Positions 11,611 through 21,100 of a stretch of 64,000 bases of DNA are shown one piece after another. Origin of the DNA: Flaccisagitta enflata (taxonomy: Eukaryota; Chaetognatha; Sagittoidea; Aphragmophora); assembly GCA_965153355.1 (NCBI GenBank), contig OZ231126.1, forward strand, positions 89,466,001 through 89,530,000, read 5' to 3'. The notes below the pieces were generated by a model. It was not told the DNA's origin. It was given only the letters and a program-made list of their open reading frames with translations, and did not search any database. How positions within the stretch are numbered: position 1 is the stretch's first letter; every line of letters begins with the position of its first letter. The position numbers and the translations under genes are program-made.

Positions 11611-11689
11611 CGATAAAAAGATACAATAAGGAGTCAGGTCAGTTCAGCTATTTTTGTCCTGCACGCGACTTATAGGTGTTGGCCTTGTT

Positions 11690-12245
11690 CTCTGGACAGT
11701 CGTAAGGCGCATCGGCCAATTCCGATTTGTATTATTCTGTCCAAAAAACACATTTCCAATAATAATAATAATAAAAATAGTTTCACTAACTATTTAAAAT
11801 GGGTCTCAGTGCTCAAATTTGGTTCTGTGTGCATATGTAATGTATGCTTATGATTTACAGAAATAAGTAACTTTTGATTTTGTTTAGTCTTTTTCTTTTT
11901 TGAATTCTGTATTATTTAGTTAGTCTTATCACTACAAAATGTTGCACAATTCATATGATCAGTTACATAATCAACATTCAATCAGTGTCGATCTTTCTTA
12001 TACTAACAAATTCATTAATTTCTTACTACAGGCTATTTCCAAAGCTTTTGATTGTTTCGAGCATTCCTTCTCCCTTCTCCTCGTTCACCTTTTACCGTGT
12101 TTGTGCTCTGAATTTGTACCCTCCAATCAACAATCCTTCTCTGCCAGTTTCCATTATTGTAGCTCATGTCTCATTTTGTCGCCAACCATCGCCCATCTAC
12201 ATTTTGGCACCTTTTCATCTTCCACATCTTTCGTCCCATTCCTTC
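11690..12245. other. A/T-rich unique sequence left of family X
   Basis: No recognisable gene; open frames of 108 and 133 codons overlap in different frames and read as composition effects. A short (AAT)n at 11,758-11,775. Confidence 0.5.
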
Positions 12246-12272
12246 TTACGACGGCAAATTTTTGAAGGAAAA

Positions 12273-12320
12273 TATACAATTTACAATATACAATATACAA
12301 TATACAATTTACAATATACA
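12273..12320. repeat. Short TACAAT/TTACAAT array at the PLE 5' junction
   Basis: About seven tandem 7-bp units (ATACAAT and TTACAAT, mixed) lie exactly between family X sequence and the start of copy 1. The last unit, CAATTTACAAGG, is also the element's own sequence at the truncation point. The array therefore looks like a slippage product of that internal sequence made during integration, or a pre-existing microsatellite target. Confidence 0.75.
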
Positions 12321-13057
12321 ATTTACAAGGAGCTTATTTTAGTTTTACAAAAGTAAATAGATATTCTTTTAGATCGGAAGATATGCAGGAGATTTTGGAA
12401 TTCATATTAGATAATATTTATGTAAGATATGGTAAAGATGTATATAAGCAAGTAATAGGAATACCTATTGGTCTGGATTCTGGTCAGGATATTGCTAATC
12501 TACTTTTATATAGTTATGAATCCGACTATGTGGGGGAAATTTCTAAGATAGATCTTTCTTTAGCAAGGAAATTTAGACTTAATGGAAGATACATTGATGA
12601 TCTTTTTGTGGCTAATTTTCCGACCTTCAGGGATCATATCTACAGAATGTACCCTCGAGACTTAGAGATAAAATTAGAATCTAACAATACTCTAGAATTA
12701 ACATACCTTGACTTAAAGATTAAATCAGAAAATTCTATACTTAATTTTTCTGTCTATGATAAGCGTGATGACTTTTCATTTGATATAGTTAATTTCCCAT
12801 TCATAGACAGTTGTATACCCAAAAAGTCGGCATTGGGAGTTTTCTATAGTCAATTGATAAGGTATGCACGACTTTCATCAAAATATGCAGATTTTTTGAT
12901 TAGAAGCAATTTATTAGTTATTAAACTAATGACCCAAGGCTATAGAAATAATGAATTAAAAAAATTAACATCAAGATTTTTTAGAAACAAACAGGATATT
13001 TTGACAAAATATAATATTCCTAATTTGGAAGATTTTTTAAAAAGTGTATTTCACTAA
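12320..13057 (+). pseudogene. 5'-truncated Naiad-type PLE ORF (RT C-terminal part)
   Basis: This is the remaining 3' part of the Penelope-like element ORF, copy 1 of the array. It lines up with the last ~245 codons of the two intact copies. It begins just after RT motif A and keeps motif B (GIPIGLDSGQ) and the catalytic motif C (YIDD). It lacks the endonuclease, the CxC motif and the first RT motifs, so it cannot be functional alone. Homology starts at about 12,319, right after a short array of TACAAT-like units. The first in-frame Met is at 12,383. At two diagnostic positions (Phe near the start, Asn near the end) it matches copy 3 rather than copy 2. Such 5'-truncated upstream copies are normal for PLEs, where they form the pseudo-LTR. 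Confidence 0.9.
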
Positions 13058-13133
13058 TTTTTTTGGTGGGAGACTATGAGAATCTTTTGACCTACTTGTC
13101 GCAGACCATAGTCAAACACCGCTAATTTAACAA

Positions 13134-13238
13134 AGGAGGAAGGAGTTGACAATAACGCCCCTCAATTTTTCAATTTTAGTAATATTAGTAAAAATAATTA
13201 ATGAGGAAGGAGTTTACAATAACGCCCCTCAATTTTTT
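13134..13238 (+). repeat. Direct duplication in the PLE 3' UTR (~66-bp period)
   Basis: A ~33-bp segment (GAGGAAGGAGTT…AACGCCCCTCAATTTTT) occurs twice, at about 13,134 and 13,201, separated by an A/T-rich spacer. The same pair is present after the ORF in copies 2 (about 17,101/17,168) and 3 (about 21,069/21,136). It is therefore an ancestral part of the element. A role in RNA recognition by the RT is possible but not shown. Confidence 0.8.
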
Positions 13239-13454
13239 ATGTAATTTTTGCATAATATTGATAAAATAGCATTTTTTTTTAAAAATAAAAAGAAATTTTT
13301 CCTATAATAAAAGGTTTTGAAAATGATTGGGAAAAACATGATTTCTTAATGATATCATAGTGCTTTCCTGGTGATTTTCAAAATCTCTTCAAACCATGCA
13401 GTGAAGGACACTTTTGAAGTAAGTGTGCCCCACCTGTACTTGGGTCTTGGAGAT

Positions 13455-13490
13455 TATATACATATATATAAATTTATATATATGTATATA
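13455..13490. repeat. Perfect 36-bp AT palindrome in the PLE pseudo-LTR
   Basis: The segment TATATACATATATATAAA is followed by its exact reverse complement. It is conserved in the other copies at about 17,421 and 21,385. The RNA would fold into an 18-bp hairpin just upstream of the hammerhead-like core. Confidence 0.85.
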
Positions 13491-13492
13491 TG

Positions 13493-13544
13493 GGGCGAAA
13501 CCCTTTTTTTGGGTACAGGACTCCAACTGATGACCAGAAGCTGG
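13493..13544 (+). ncRNA. Hammerhead-ribozyme-like core, degenerate
   Basis: GCGAAACCC, a T-run, GGGTAC, a short spacer, then CTGATGA followed by CCAGAAGCTGG. The order GAAA, a small stem III (CCC/GGG), a GUA triplet, then CUGAUGA is a permuted hammerhead order. However, stems I and II pair poorly, and the hairpin after CTGATGA is not followed by GAAA. Canonical PLEs carry hammerheads in this part of the pseudo-LTR; Naiads are reported to lack canonical ones. All three copies keep this segment. Probably a relic or coincidence. Confidence 0.25.
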
Positions 13545-14164
13545 GTGGTTTGTTGTGTTATTAATTATATTTTCAAAAAAATTTTTTTCTTTTTTTGGAC
13601 ATGTACAAAAACTTTTTACCCCTCATGGAGACCTATCATCCCATGATATATCTTCTCTGAAGATGAAGGCTTTTTCCCTTTAATCACTAAGAAATGAAAA
13701 TAACCTTAACCAAATATAGTAGAAATTCACCTATATCCCACCCCCCTAATAGATTTAAGGGACTCAACTGGGGGAATGCGGACACCTGGCCCCCCTTTTT
13801 TCTATTAGGTAAAATTTTAACCAAATTTGGGCTGAGTTGATGGTCCCGATCAATGCCAGAAGACAGCTCTAACAATACCCTTACCCTAAAATATATTGTA
13901 TCTCATAAAATACACTAAAAAAGTTTTTAAGATAGAAAAAATATGATACATTTAGTAAAAAGTATATACCTAAGGAATTTTGATAGTGTTTCAAAAAACC
14001 ATATTTTAGGTATGTATGTGTATGTAATGGAAGCTTACACTATATAAATGTCCATATTCTTTTCAATTTTTCTTTAGATTTTTATTTTGATTTTGGTAAT
14101 TGTATGAGTTTTCTAGGATGAATTGTTGCACATGTCACATATTTTAGTGCCTTGGTATAGAATG

Positions 14165-17100
14165 TCCGGCGGTCCCAGTTGGTGACTCTCGATTCTTGCC
14201 TTTAGGGCATGGTTTCTTACAACAGTTTTATAACTGTAATTCCTAATATTGTAACAAAAATCTATTTTCTCATCAATTATGGCGAATGAAACACATATCA
14301 AAAAATGCAATGGGCGGCAGTGTGGTACATGTCCATTTTTAGAAGAAGCACAATTTTTTCATTCAAATTCTACAGGACAAAGATTTAAACCTTCTTTAGC
14401 TGATCAGAGTTTTCTTAATTGTAAGTCAGAAAATGTAATTTACATGATTTTTTGTAAAGTATGCAATATTCAATATATAGGTGAAACAAAACAAAAATTA
14501 ATAAGAAGATTTAGTAATCATAAAACTAATATAAATGGTAAAAAGTCAGGACAGGTTGTTCATAAACATTTTGAAGAAAGTGGTCATGGTATTTCTAATC
14601 TTAGAGTAATTCCAATAGAAAGTATAGATAAGGACAATGTAGATTTACAGATCTTGAATGAAGTCCAGAAAGATAAGGCTATCACTAAATATAGGCAAGA
14701 TAGAGAGAAATTCTGGATTTCAAAATTGCAGACAGCCTATCCCTTAGGTCTAAATATTACAGTCAAGGGGGTAGGCGATTTTAATGTTTCCCAGGGACAA
14801 TATCAAAATTTTGAAGGAAGAAGAAGAAGAAAAAATAAGAAACATTCTAGGCGAAAACCAAAAAGATTAAGAAATAATATTGGTATTTCTCTGGATTTTA
14901 TAAAAAGAAAACATATTGAACTAAGAGACAAAGATAATTATATCCATTTTTTCAAAACTTTTTTATATGGTTTACCGAGAAATCATTTACAAACTTTACA
15001 AATTAATGCAAAACAAGACAGCTTGTTAGATGATAGATTAAGAGATATGATAAATATGATTTCTCATCAAAAATTATTCCAACCAGTCCAAACATATAAT
15101 AAAAAGGATAGAGATTTTTATCATATTCAATTTAGAGATAAAGGACTGGATCATATCAATATAAGCCAAATACTTAGAAATAATAGTGTCACAGATAAAA
15201 TTCCAATTTATTTTATTGATAAAGAGCCTCCTATAATTGGATATAAATTCAATAGAAGTATCGCAGGAAATATATTTAATTATAAGGAGAGTTTGTCGGA
15301 AGAATCAATTGGAAATTTTGAGAATGGTGACATTCAGTGTAGTTGCCAAAATTCTATTTATAGGAATGACCACCATGGTCATATTATTACTGGAAACTTA
15401 GAAATAATACAAAATTCTAGACTAAGAAAAATTTTCAAAAAAGGACCTAAATATAGATTACCTCAAAAAATAGATTGGACAGAAGATAAAAATCTTATAA
15501 TAAATTTTCTTAATTCTTATATTGATAATTGGACAGCAAAGGAGAAAAAACAGGGTAATACTTTAGTAAAAAAAGAGGTTTTAGGACCTTGGAAAAAAGA
15601 GATATTAAGAATTGTAGATAACAAAATAACCCGAGGTAAAATTTTATTCAAAAGAACCTGGTCTCAAAAATTAGATGGAGATCTAGCCACAGAGTTAGGG
15701 AAATTAAAAAAGGATTTTGTTATAACTGTGGCAGATAAAGCTCAAAATAACATTTTATTTACATGTAAATATTTTTACATAAAATCCTTAAAGGAAGAAT
15801 TAACAAGACCAGGTCAATTAACGTATCAACTTACTGATAAAGGACAAAATGATATCAATAGGGATATAATAAATTTTTCAAAAAATAAAGGAATTAAGGT
15901 TCCAGAGGAAATGGGAGACCTGCCTCTGATATATTGGATACCTAAAATGCACAAAAATCCTATAGGCAATAGATTTATTGCAGGATCCAAATTTTGTTCA
16001 ATCAAGATGCTCTCAAAACACTTTTCCAAAGCTTTGAAATTAATTTTAAATCACATGAAGCTTTACAATAGGACAGTCTTTGAGAGGACAGGATTGAATT
16101 GTTTTTGGATTTTGGATAATTCATTAGAATTTTTAGAAAAAATGAAATCTGAGAGGATTGATCATATGGAAACCTATGATTTTTCAACTCTTTACACGGC
16201 TTTGCCTCATGGAGAAATAAAACGTAAATTTTCGACTATTTTTCAAAAAGTTTTTAATAGAGAGGCAAGGCCATACATAAGTTTCAATTTACAAGGAGCT
16301 TATTTTAGTATTACAAAAGTAAATAGATATTCTTTTAGATCGGAAGATATGCAGGAGATTTTGGAATTCATATTAGATAATATTTATGTAAGATATGGTA
16401 AAGATGTATATAAGCAAGTAATAGGAATACCTATTGGTCTGGATTCTGGTCAGGATATTGCTAATCTACTTTTATATAGTTATGAATCCGACTATGTGGG
16501 GGAAATTTCTAAGATAGATCTTTCTTTAGCAAGGAAATTTAGACTTAATGGAAGATACATTGATGATCTTTTTGTGGCTAATTTTCCGACCTTCAGGGAT
16601 CATATCTACAGAATGTACCCTCGAGACTTAGAGATAAAATTAGAATCTAACAATACTCTAGAATTAACATACCTTGACTTAAAGATTAAATCAGAAAATT
16701 CTATACTTAATTTTTCTGTCTATGATAAGCGTGATGACTTTTCATTTGATATAGTTAATTTCCCATTCATAGACAGTTGTATACCCAAAAAGTCGGCATT
16801 GGGAGTTTTCTATAGTCAATTGATAAGGTATGCACGACTTTCATCAAAATATGCAGATTTTTTGATTAGAAGCAATTTATTAGTTATTAAACTAATGACC
16901 CAAGGCTATAGAAAAAATGAATTAAAAAAATTAACATCAAGATTTTTTAGAAACAAACAGGATATTTTGACAAAATATAATATTCCTAATTTGGAAGATT
17001 TTTTAAAAAGTGTATTTCACTAATTTTTTTGGTGGGAGACTATGAGAATCTTTTGACCTACTTGTCGCAGACCATAGTCAAACACCGCTAATTTAACAAA

Positions 17101-18102
17101 GGAGGAAGGAGTTGACAATAACGCCCCTCAATTTTTCAATTTTAGTAATATTAGTAAAAATAATTAATGAGGAAGGAGTTTACAATAACGCCCCTCAATT
17201 TTTTATGTAATTTTTGCATAATATTGATAAAATAGCATTTTTTTAAAAAATAAAAAGAAATTTTTCCTATAATAAAAGGTTTTGAAAATGATTGGGAAAA
17301 ACATGATTTCTTAATGATATCATAGTGCTTTCCTGGTGATTTTCAAAATCTCTTCAAACCATGCAGTGAAGGACACTTTTGAAGTAAGTGTGCCCCACCT
17401 GTACTTGGGTCTTGGAGATTATATACATATATATAAATTTATATATATGTATATATGGGGCGAAACCCCTTTTTTTGGGTACAGGACTCCAACTGATGAC
17501 CAGAAGCTGGGTGGTTTGTTGTGTTATTAATTATATTTTCAAAAAATTTTTTCTTTTTTTGGACATGTACAAAAACTTTTTACCCCTCATGGAGACCTAT
17601 CATCCCATGATATATCTTCTCTGAAGATGAAGGCTTTTTCCCTTTAATCACTAAGAAATGAAAATAACCTTAACCAAATATAGTAGAAATTCACCTATAT
17701 CCCACCCCCCTAATAGATTTAAGGGACTCAACTGGGGGAATGCGGACACCTGGCCCCCTTTTTTCTATTAGGTAAAATTTTAACCAAATTTGGGCTGAGT
17801 TGATGGTCCCGATCAATGCCAGAAGACAGCTCTAACAATACCCTTACCCTAAAATATATTGTATCTCATGAAATACACTAAAAAAGTTTTTAAGATAGAA
17901 AAAATATGATACATTTAGTAAAAAGTATATACCTAAGGAATTTTGATAGTGTTTCAAAAAACCATATTTTAGGTATGTATGTGTATGTAATGGAAGCTTA
18001 CACTATATAAATGTCCATATTCTTTTCAATTTTGCTTTAGATTTTTATTTTGATTTTGGTAATTGTATGAGTTTTTTCTAGGATGAATTGTTGCACATGT
18101 CA
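14165..18102 (+). mobile_element. Naiad PLE copy 2 (full length)
   Basis: Full-length unit of about 3.94 kb: ~114-bp 5' UTR starting CCGGCGGTCCCAGTTGGTG, the 914-codon ORF and the ~1.08-kb 3' UTR. The 5' UTR start is shared exactly with copy 3. The preceding junction segment (14,138-14,164) differs from the one before copy 3 but shares TATAGAAT, so the exact 5' terminus could lie 20-27 bp further upstream. Confidence 0.9.
14279..17023 (+). CDS. Naiad-type Penelope-like element polyprotein, N-terminal GIY-YIG endonuclease + RT (copy 2)
   Basis: The 914-residue protein is the single ORF of a Penelope-like retroelement. The N-terminus carries a Cys cluster (C10, C15, C18) and a GIY-YIG nuclease: IYMIF at 54-58, C59/C62, YIG at 66-68, R77, a later His pair (H97, H103), and E142 in REKFWISKLQT as the likely metal-binding Glu. 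A strongly basic stretch (about 180-197) may be a nuclear-localisation or nucleic-acid-binding linker. A CxC motif lies at C354/C356 with a DHHGH segment after it. RT motifs follow: YWIPKMHKNP near 551, motif A YDFSTLYTALPH with D634, motif B IGIPIGLDSGQ near 714, motif C YIDD at 760-763. Endonuclease before RT, joined by CxC, is diagnostic of the Naiad/Chlamys clade; canonical PLEs have the nuclease C-terminal. The region between YWIPK and motif A could hold the telomerase-like insertion in fingers. No in-frame UGA is present, so unlike clam and spider Naiads it is not a selenoprotein. The ATG is the first in frame and identical in both full copies. Confidence 0.95.
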   Translation: MANETHIKKCNGRQCGTCPFLEEAQFFHSNSTGQRFKPSLADQSFLNCKSENVIYMIFCKVCNIQYIGETKQKLIRRFSNHKTNINGKKSGQVVHKHFEESGHGISNLRVIPIESIDKDNVDLQILNEVQKDKAITKYRQDREKFWISKLQTAYPLGLNITVKGVGDFNVSQGQYQNFEGRRRRKNKKHSRRKPKRLRNNIGISLDFIKRKHIELRDKDNYIHFFKTFLYGLPRNHLQTLQINAKQDSLLDDRLRDMINMISHQKLFQPVQTYNKKDRDFYHIQFRDKGLDHINISQILRNNSVTDKIPIYFIDKEPPIIGYKFNRSIAGNIFNYKESLSEESIGNFENGDIQCSCQNSIYRNDHHGHIITGNLEIIQNSRLRKIFKKGPKYRLPQKIDWTEDKNLIINFLNSYIDNWTAKEKKQGNTLVKKEVLGPWKKEILRIVDNKITRGKILFKRTWSQKLDGDLATELGKLKKDFVITVADKAQNNILFTCKYFYIKSLKEELTRPGQLTYQLTDKGQNDINRDIINFSKNKGIKVPEEMGDLPLIYWIPKMHKNPIGNRFIAGSKFCSIKMLSKHFSKALKLILNHMKLYNRTVFERTGLNCFWILDNSLEFLEKMKSERIDHMETYDFSTLYTALPHGEIKRKFSTIFQKVFNREARPYISFNLQGAYFSITKVNRYSFRSEDMQEILEFILDNIYVRYGKDVYKQVIGIPIGLDSGQDIANLLLYSYESDYVGEISKIDLSLARKFRLNGRYIDDLFVANFPTFRDHIYRMYPRDLEIKLESNNTLELTYLDLKIKSENSILNFSVYDKRDDFSFDIVNFPFIDSCIPKKSALGVFYSQLIRYARLSSKYADFLIRSNLLVIKLMTQGYRKNELKKLTSRFFRNKQDILTKYNIPNLEDFLKSVFH

Positions 18103-18130
18103 CACACATTTTCTTGCGTATTGTATAGAA

Positions 18131-21100
18131 TCCGGCGGTCCCAGTTGGTGACTCTCGATTCTTGCCTTTAGGGCATGGTTTCTTACAACAGTTTTATAAC
18201 TGTAATTCCTAATATTGTAACAAAAATCTATTTTCTCATCAATTATGGCGAATGAAACACATATCAAAAAATGCAATGGGCGGCAGTGTGGTACATGTCC
18301 ATTTTTAGAAGAAGCACAATTTTTTCATTCAAATTCTACAGGACAAAGATTTAAACCTTCTTTAGCTGATCAGAGTTTTCTTAATTGTAAGTCAGAAAAT
18401 GTAATTTACATGATTTTTTGTAAAGTATGCAATATTCAATATATAGGTGAAACAAAACAAAAATTAATAAGAAGATTTAGTAATCATAAAACTAATATAA
18501 ATGGTAAAAAGTCAGGACAGGTTGTTCATAAACATTTTGAAGAAAGTGGTCATGGTATTTCTAATCTTAGAGTAATTCCAATAGAAAGTATAAATAAGGA
18601 CAATGTAAATTTACAGAACTTGAATGAAGTCCAGAAAGATAAAGCTATCACTAAATATAGGCAAGATAGAGAGAAATTCTGGATTTCAAAATTGCAGACA
18701 GCCTATCCCTTAGGTCTAAATATTACAGTCAAGGGGGTAGGCGATTTTAATGTTTCCCAGGGACAATATCAAAATTTTGAAGGAAGAAGAAGAAGAAAAA
18801 ATAAGAAACATTCTAGGCGAAAACCAAAAAGATTAAGAAATAATATTGGTATTTCTCTGGATTTTATAAAAAGAAAACATATTGAACTAAGAGAAAAAGA
18901 TAATTATATCCATTTTTTCAAAACTTTTTTATATGGTTTACCGAGAAATCATTTACAAACTTTACAAATTAATGCAAAACAAGACAGCTTGTTAGATGAT
19001 AGATTAAGAGATATGATAAATATGATTTCTCATCAAAAATTATTCCAACCAGTCCAAACATATAATAAAAAGGATAGAGATTTTTATCATATTCAATTTA
19101 GAGATAAAGGACTGGATCATATCAATATAAGCCAAATACTTAGAAATAATAGTGTCACAGATAAAATTCCAATTTATTTTATTGATAAAGAGCCTCCTAT
19201 AATTGGATATAAATTCAATAGAAGTATCGCAGGAAATATATTTAATTATAAGGAGAGTTTGTCGGAAGAATCAATTGGAAATTTTGAGAATGGTGACATT
19301 CAGTGTAGTTGCCAAAATTCTATTTATAGGAATGACCACCATGGTCATATTATTACTGGAAACTTAGAAATAATACAAAATTCTAGACTAAGAAAAATTT
19401 TCAAAAAAGGACCTAAATATAGATTACCTCAAAAAATAGATTGGACAGAAGATAAAAATCTTATAATAAATTTTCTTAATTCTTATATTGATAATTGGAC
19501 AGCAAAGGAGAAAAAACAGGGTAATACTTTAGTAAAAAAAGAGGTTTTAGGACCTTGGAAAAAAGAGATATTAAGAATTGTAGATAACAAAATAACCCGA
19601 GGTAAAATTTTATTCAAAAGAACCTGGTCTCAAAAATTAGATGGAGATCTAGCCACAGAGTTAGGGAAATTAAAAAAGGATTTTGTTATAACTGTGGCAG
19701 ATAAAGCTCAAAATAACATTTTATTTACATGTAAATGTTTTTACATAAAATCCTTAAAGGAAGAATTAACAAGACCAGGTCAATTAACGTATCAACTTAC
19801 TGATAAAGGACAAAATGATATCAATAGGGATATAATAAATTTTTCAAAAAATAAAGGAATTAAGGTTCCAGAGGAAATGGGAGACCTGCCTCTGATATAT
19901 TGGATACCTAAAATGCACAAAAATCCTATAGGCAATAGGTTTATTGCAGGATCCAAATTTTGTTCAATCAAGATGCTCTCAAAACACTTTTCCAAAGCTT
20001 TGAAATTAATTTTAAATCACATGAAGCTTTACAATAGGACAGTCTTTGAGAGGACAGGATTGAATTGTTTTTGGATTTTGGATAATTCATTAGAATTTTT
20101 AGAAAAAATGAAATCTGAGAGGATTGATCATATGGAAACCTATGATTTTTCAACTCTTTACACGGCTTTGCCTCATGGAGAAATAAAACGTAAATTTTCG
20201 ACTATTTTTCAAAAAGTTTTTAATAGAGAGGCAAGGCCATACATAAGTTTCAATTTACAAGGAGCTTATTTTAGTTTTACAAAAGTAAATAGATATTCTT
20301 TTAGATCGGAAGATATGCAGGAGATTTTGGAATTCATATTAGATAATATTTATGTAAGATATGGTAAAGATGTATATAAGCAAGTAATAGGAATACCTAT
20401 TGGTCTGGATTCTGGTCAGGATATTGCTAATCTACTTTTATATAGTTATGAATCCGACTATGTGGGGGAAATTTCTAAGATAGATCTTTCTTTAGCAAGG
20501 AAATTTAGACTTAATGGAAGATACATTGATGATCTTTTTGTGGCTAATTTTCCGACCTTCAGGGATCATATCTACAGAATGTATCCTCGAGACTTAGAGA
20601 TAAAATTAGAATCTAACAATACTCTAGAATTAACATACCTTGACTTAAAGATTAAATCAGAAAATTCTATACTTAATTTTTCTGTCTATGATAAGCGTGA
20701 TGACTTTTCATTTGATATAGTTAATTTCCCATTCATAGACAGTTGTATACCCAAAAAGTCGGCATTGGGAGTTTTCTATAGTCAATTGATAAGGTATGCA
20801 CGACTTTCATCAAAATATGCAGATTTTTTGATTAGAAGCAATTTATTAGTTATTAAACTAATGACCCAAGGCTATAGAAATAATGAATTAAAAAAATTAA
20901 CATCAAGATTTTTTAGAAACAAACAGGATATTTTGACAAAATATAATATTCCTAATTTGGAAGATTTTTTAAAAAGTGTATTTCACTAATTTTTTTTTTT
21001 GGTGGGAGACTATGAGAATCTTTTGACCTACTTGTCGCAGACCATAGTCAAACACCGCTAATTTAACAAAGGAGGAAGGAGTTGACAATAACGCCCCTCA

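Larger units (their letters stand above)
9681..11689 (-). mobile_element. HINE-like repeat, subfamily A2, with 1.8 kb of expanded internal satellites
   Basis: Left end TTTTAGTCGCGTGCACGCGA with (CGGT)n; right end GCACGCGACTTATAGGTGTT and GGCCTTGTT. GTCGCGTGC (9,685) pairs with GCACGCGAC (11,661). The interior is three successive arrays: 10-bp GGTCATTTTT, ~15-bp GTCTGCTGGTTAAA, and ~11-bp TCTGGTTTAAG. A short relative without expansion lies at 26,789-27,124. Confidence 0.75.
12319..14137 (+). mobile_element. Naiad PLE copy 1 (5'-truncated, forms the upstream pseudo-LTR)
   Basis: The copy runs from the truncation point inside the RT to the common 3' end (…TTGCACATGTCA). Its ~1,080-bp 3' UTR is shared by all three copies. 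In order it contains a duplicated ~33-bp GAGGAAGGAGTT… segment, a perfect AT palindrome, a hammerhead-like core and a T-rich terminal part. It is followed by a 27-bp junction and then the 5' end of copy 2. Confidence 0.9.

Noticed and set aside
13371-13646. Short open frame conserved in position in all three PLE 3' UTRs
   Set aside because: Single-base indels between copies change its length (91, 64 and 85 codons) while the main ORF stays intact, so it is not maintained as coding sequence.
15826-16187. Minus-strand frames inside the PLE ORFs, repeated in copies 2 and 3
   Set aside because: Shadow frames opposite the RT gene; their conservation follows from the near identity of the copies.
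14279-20989. Possibility that the PLE ORF encodes a selenoprotein, as in some clam and spider Naiads
   Set aside because: No in-frame UGA; the conserved Cys positions are encoded by TGT/TGC.
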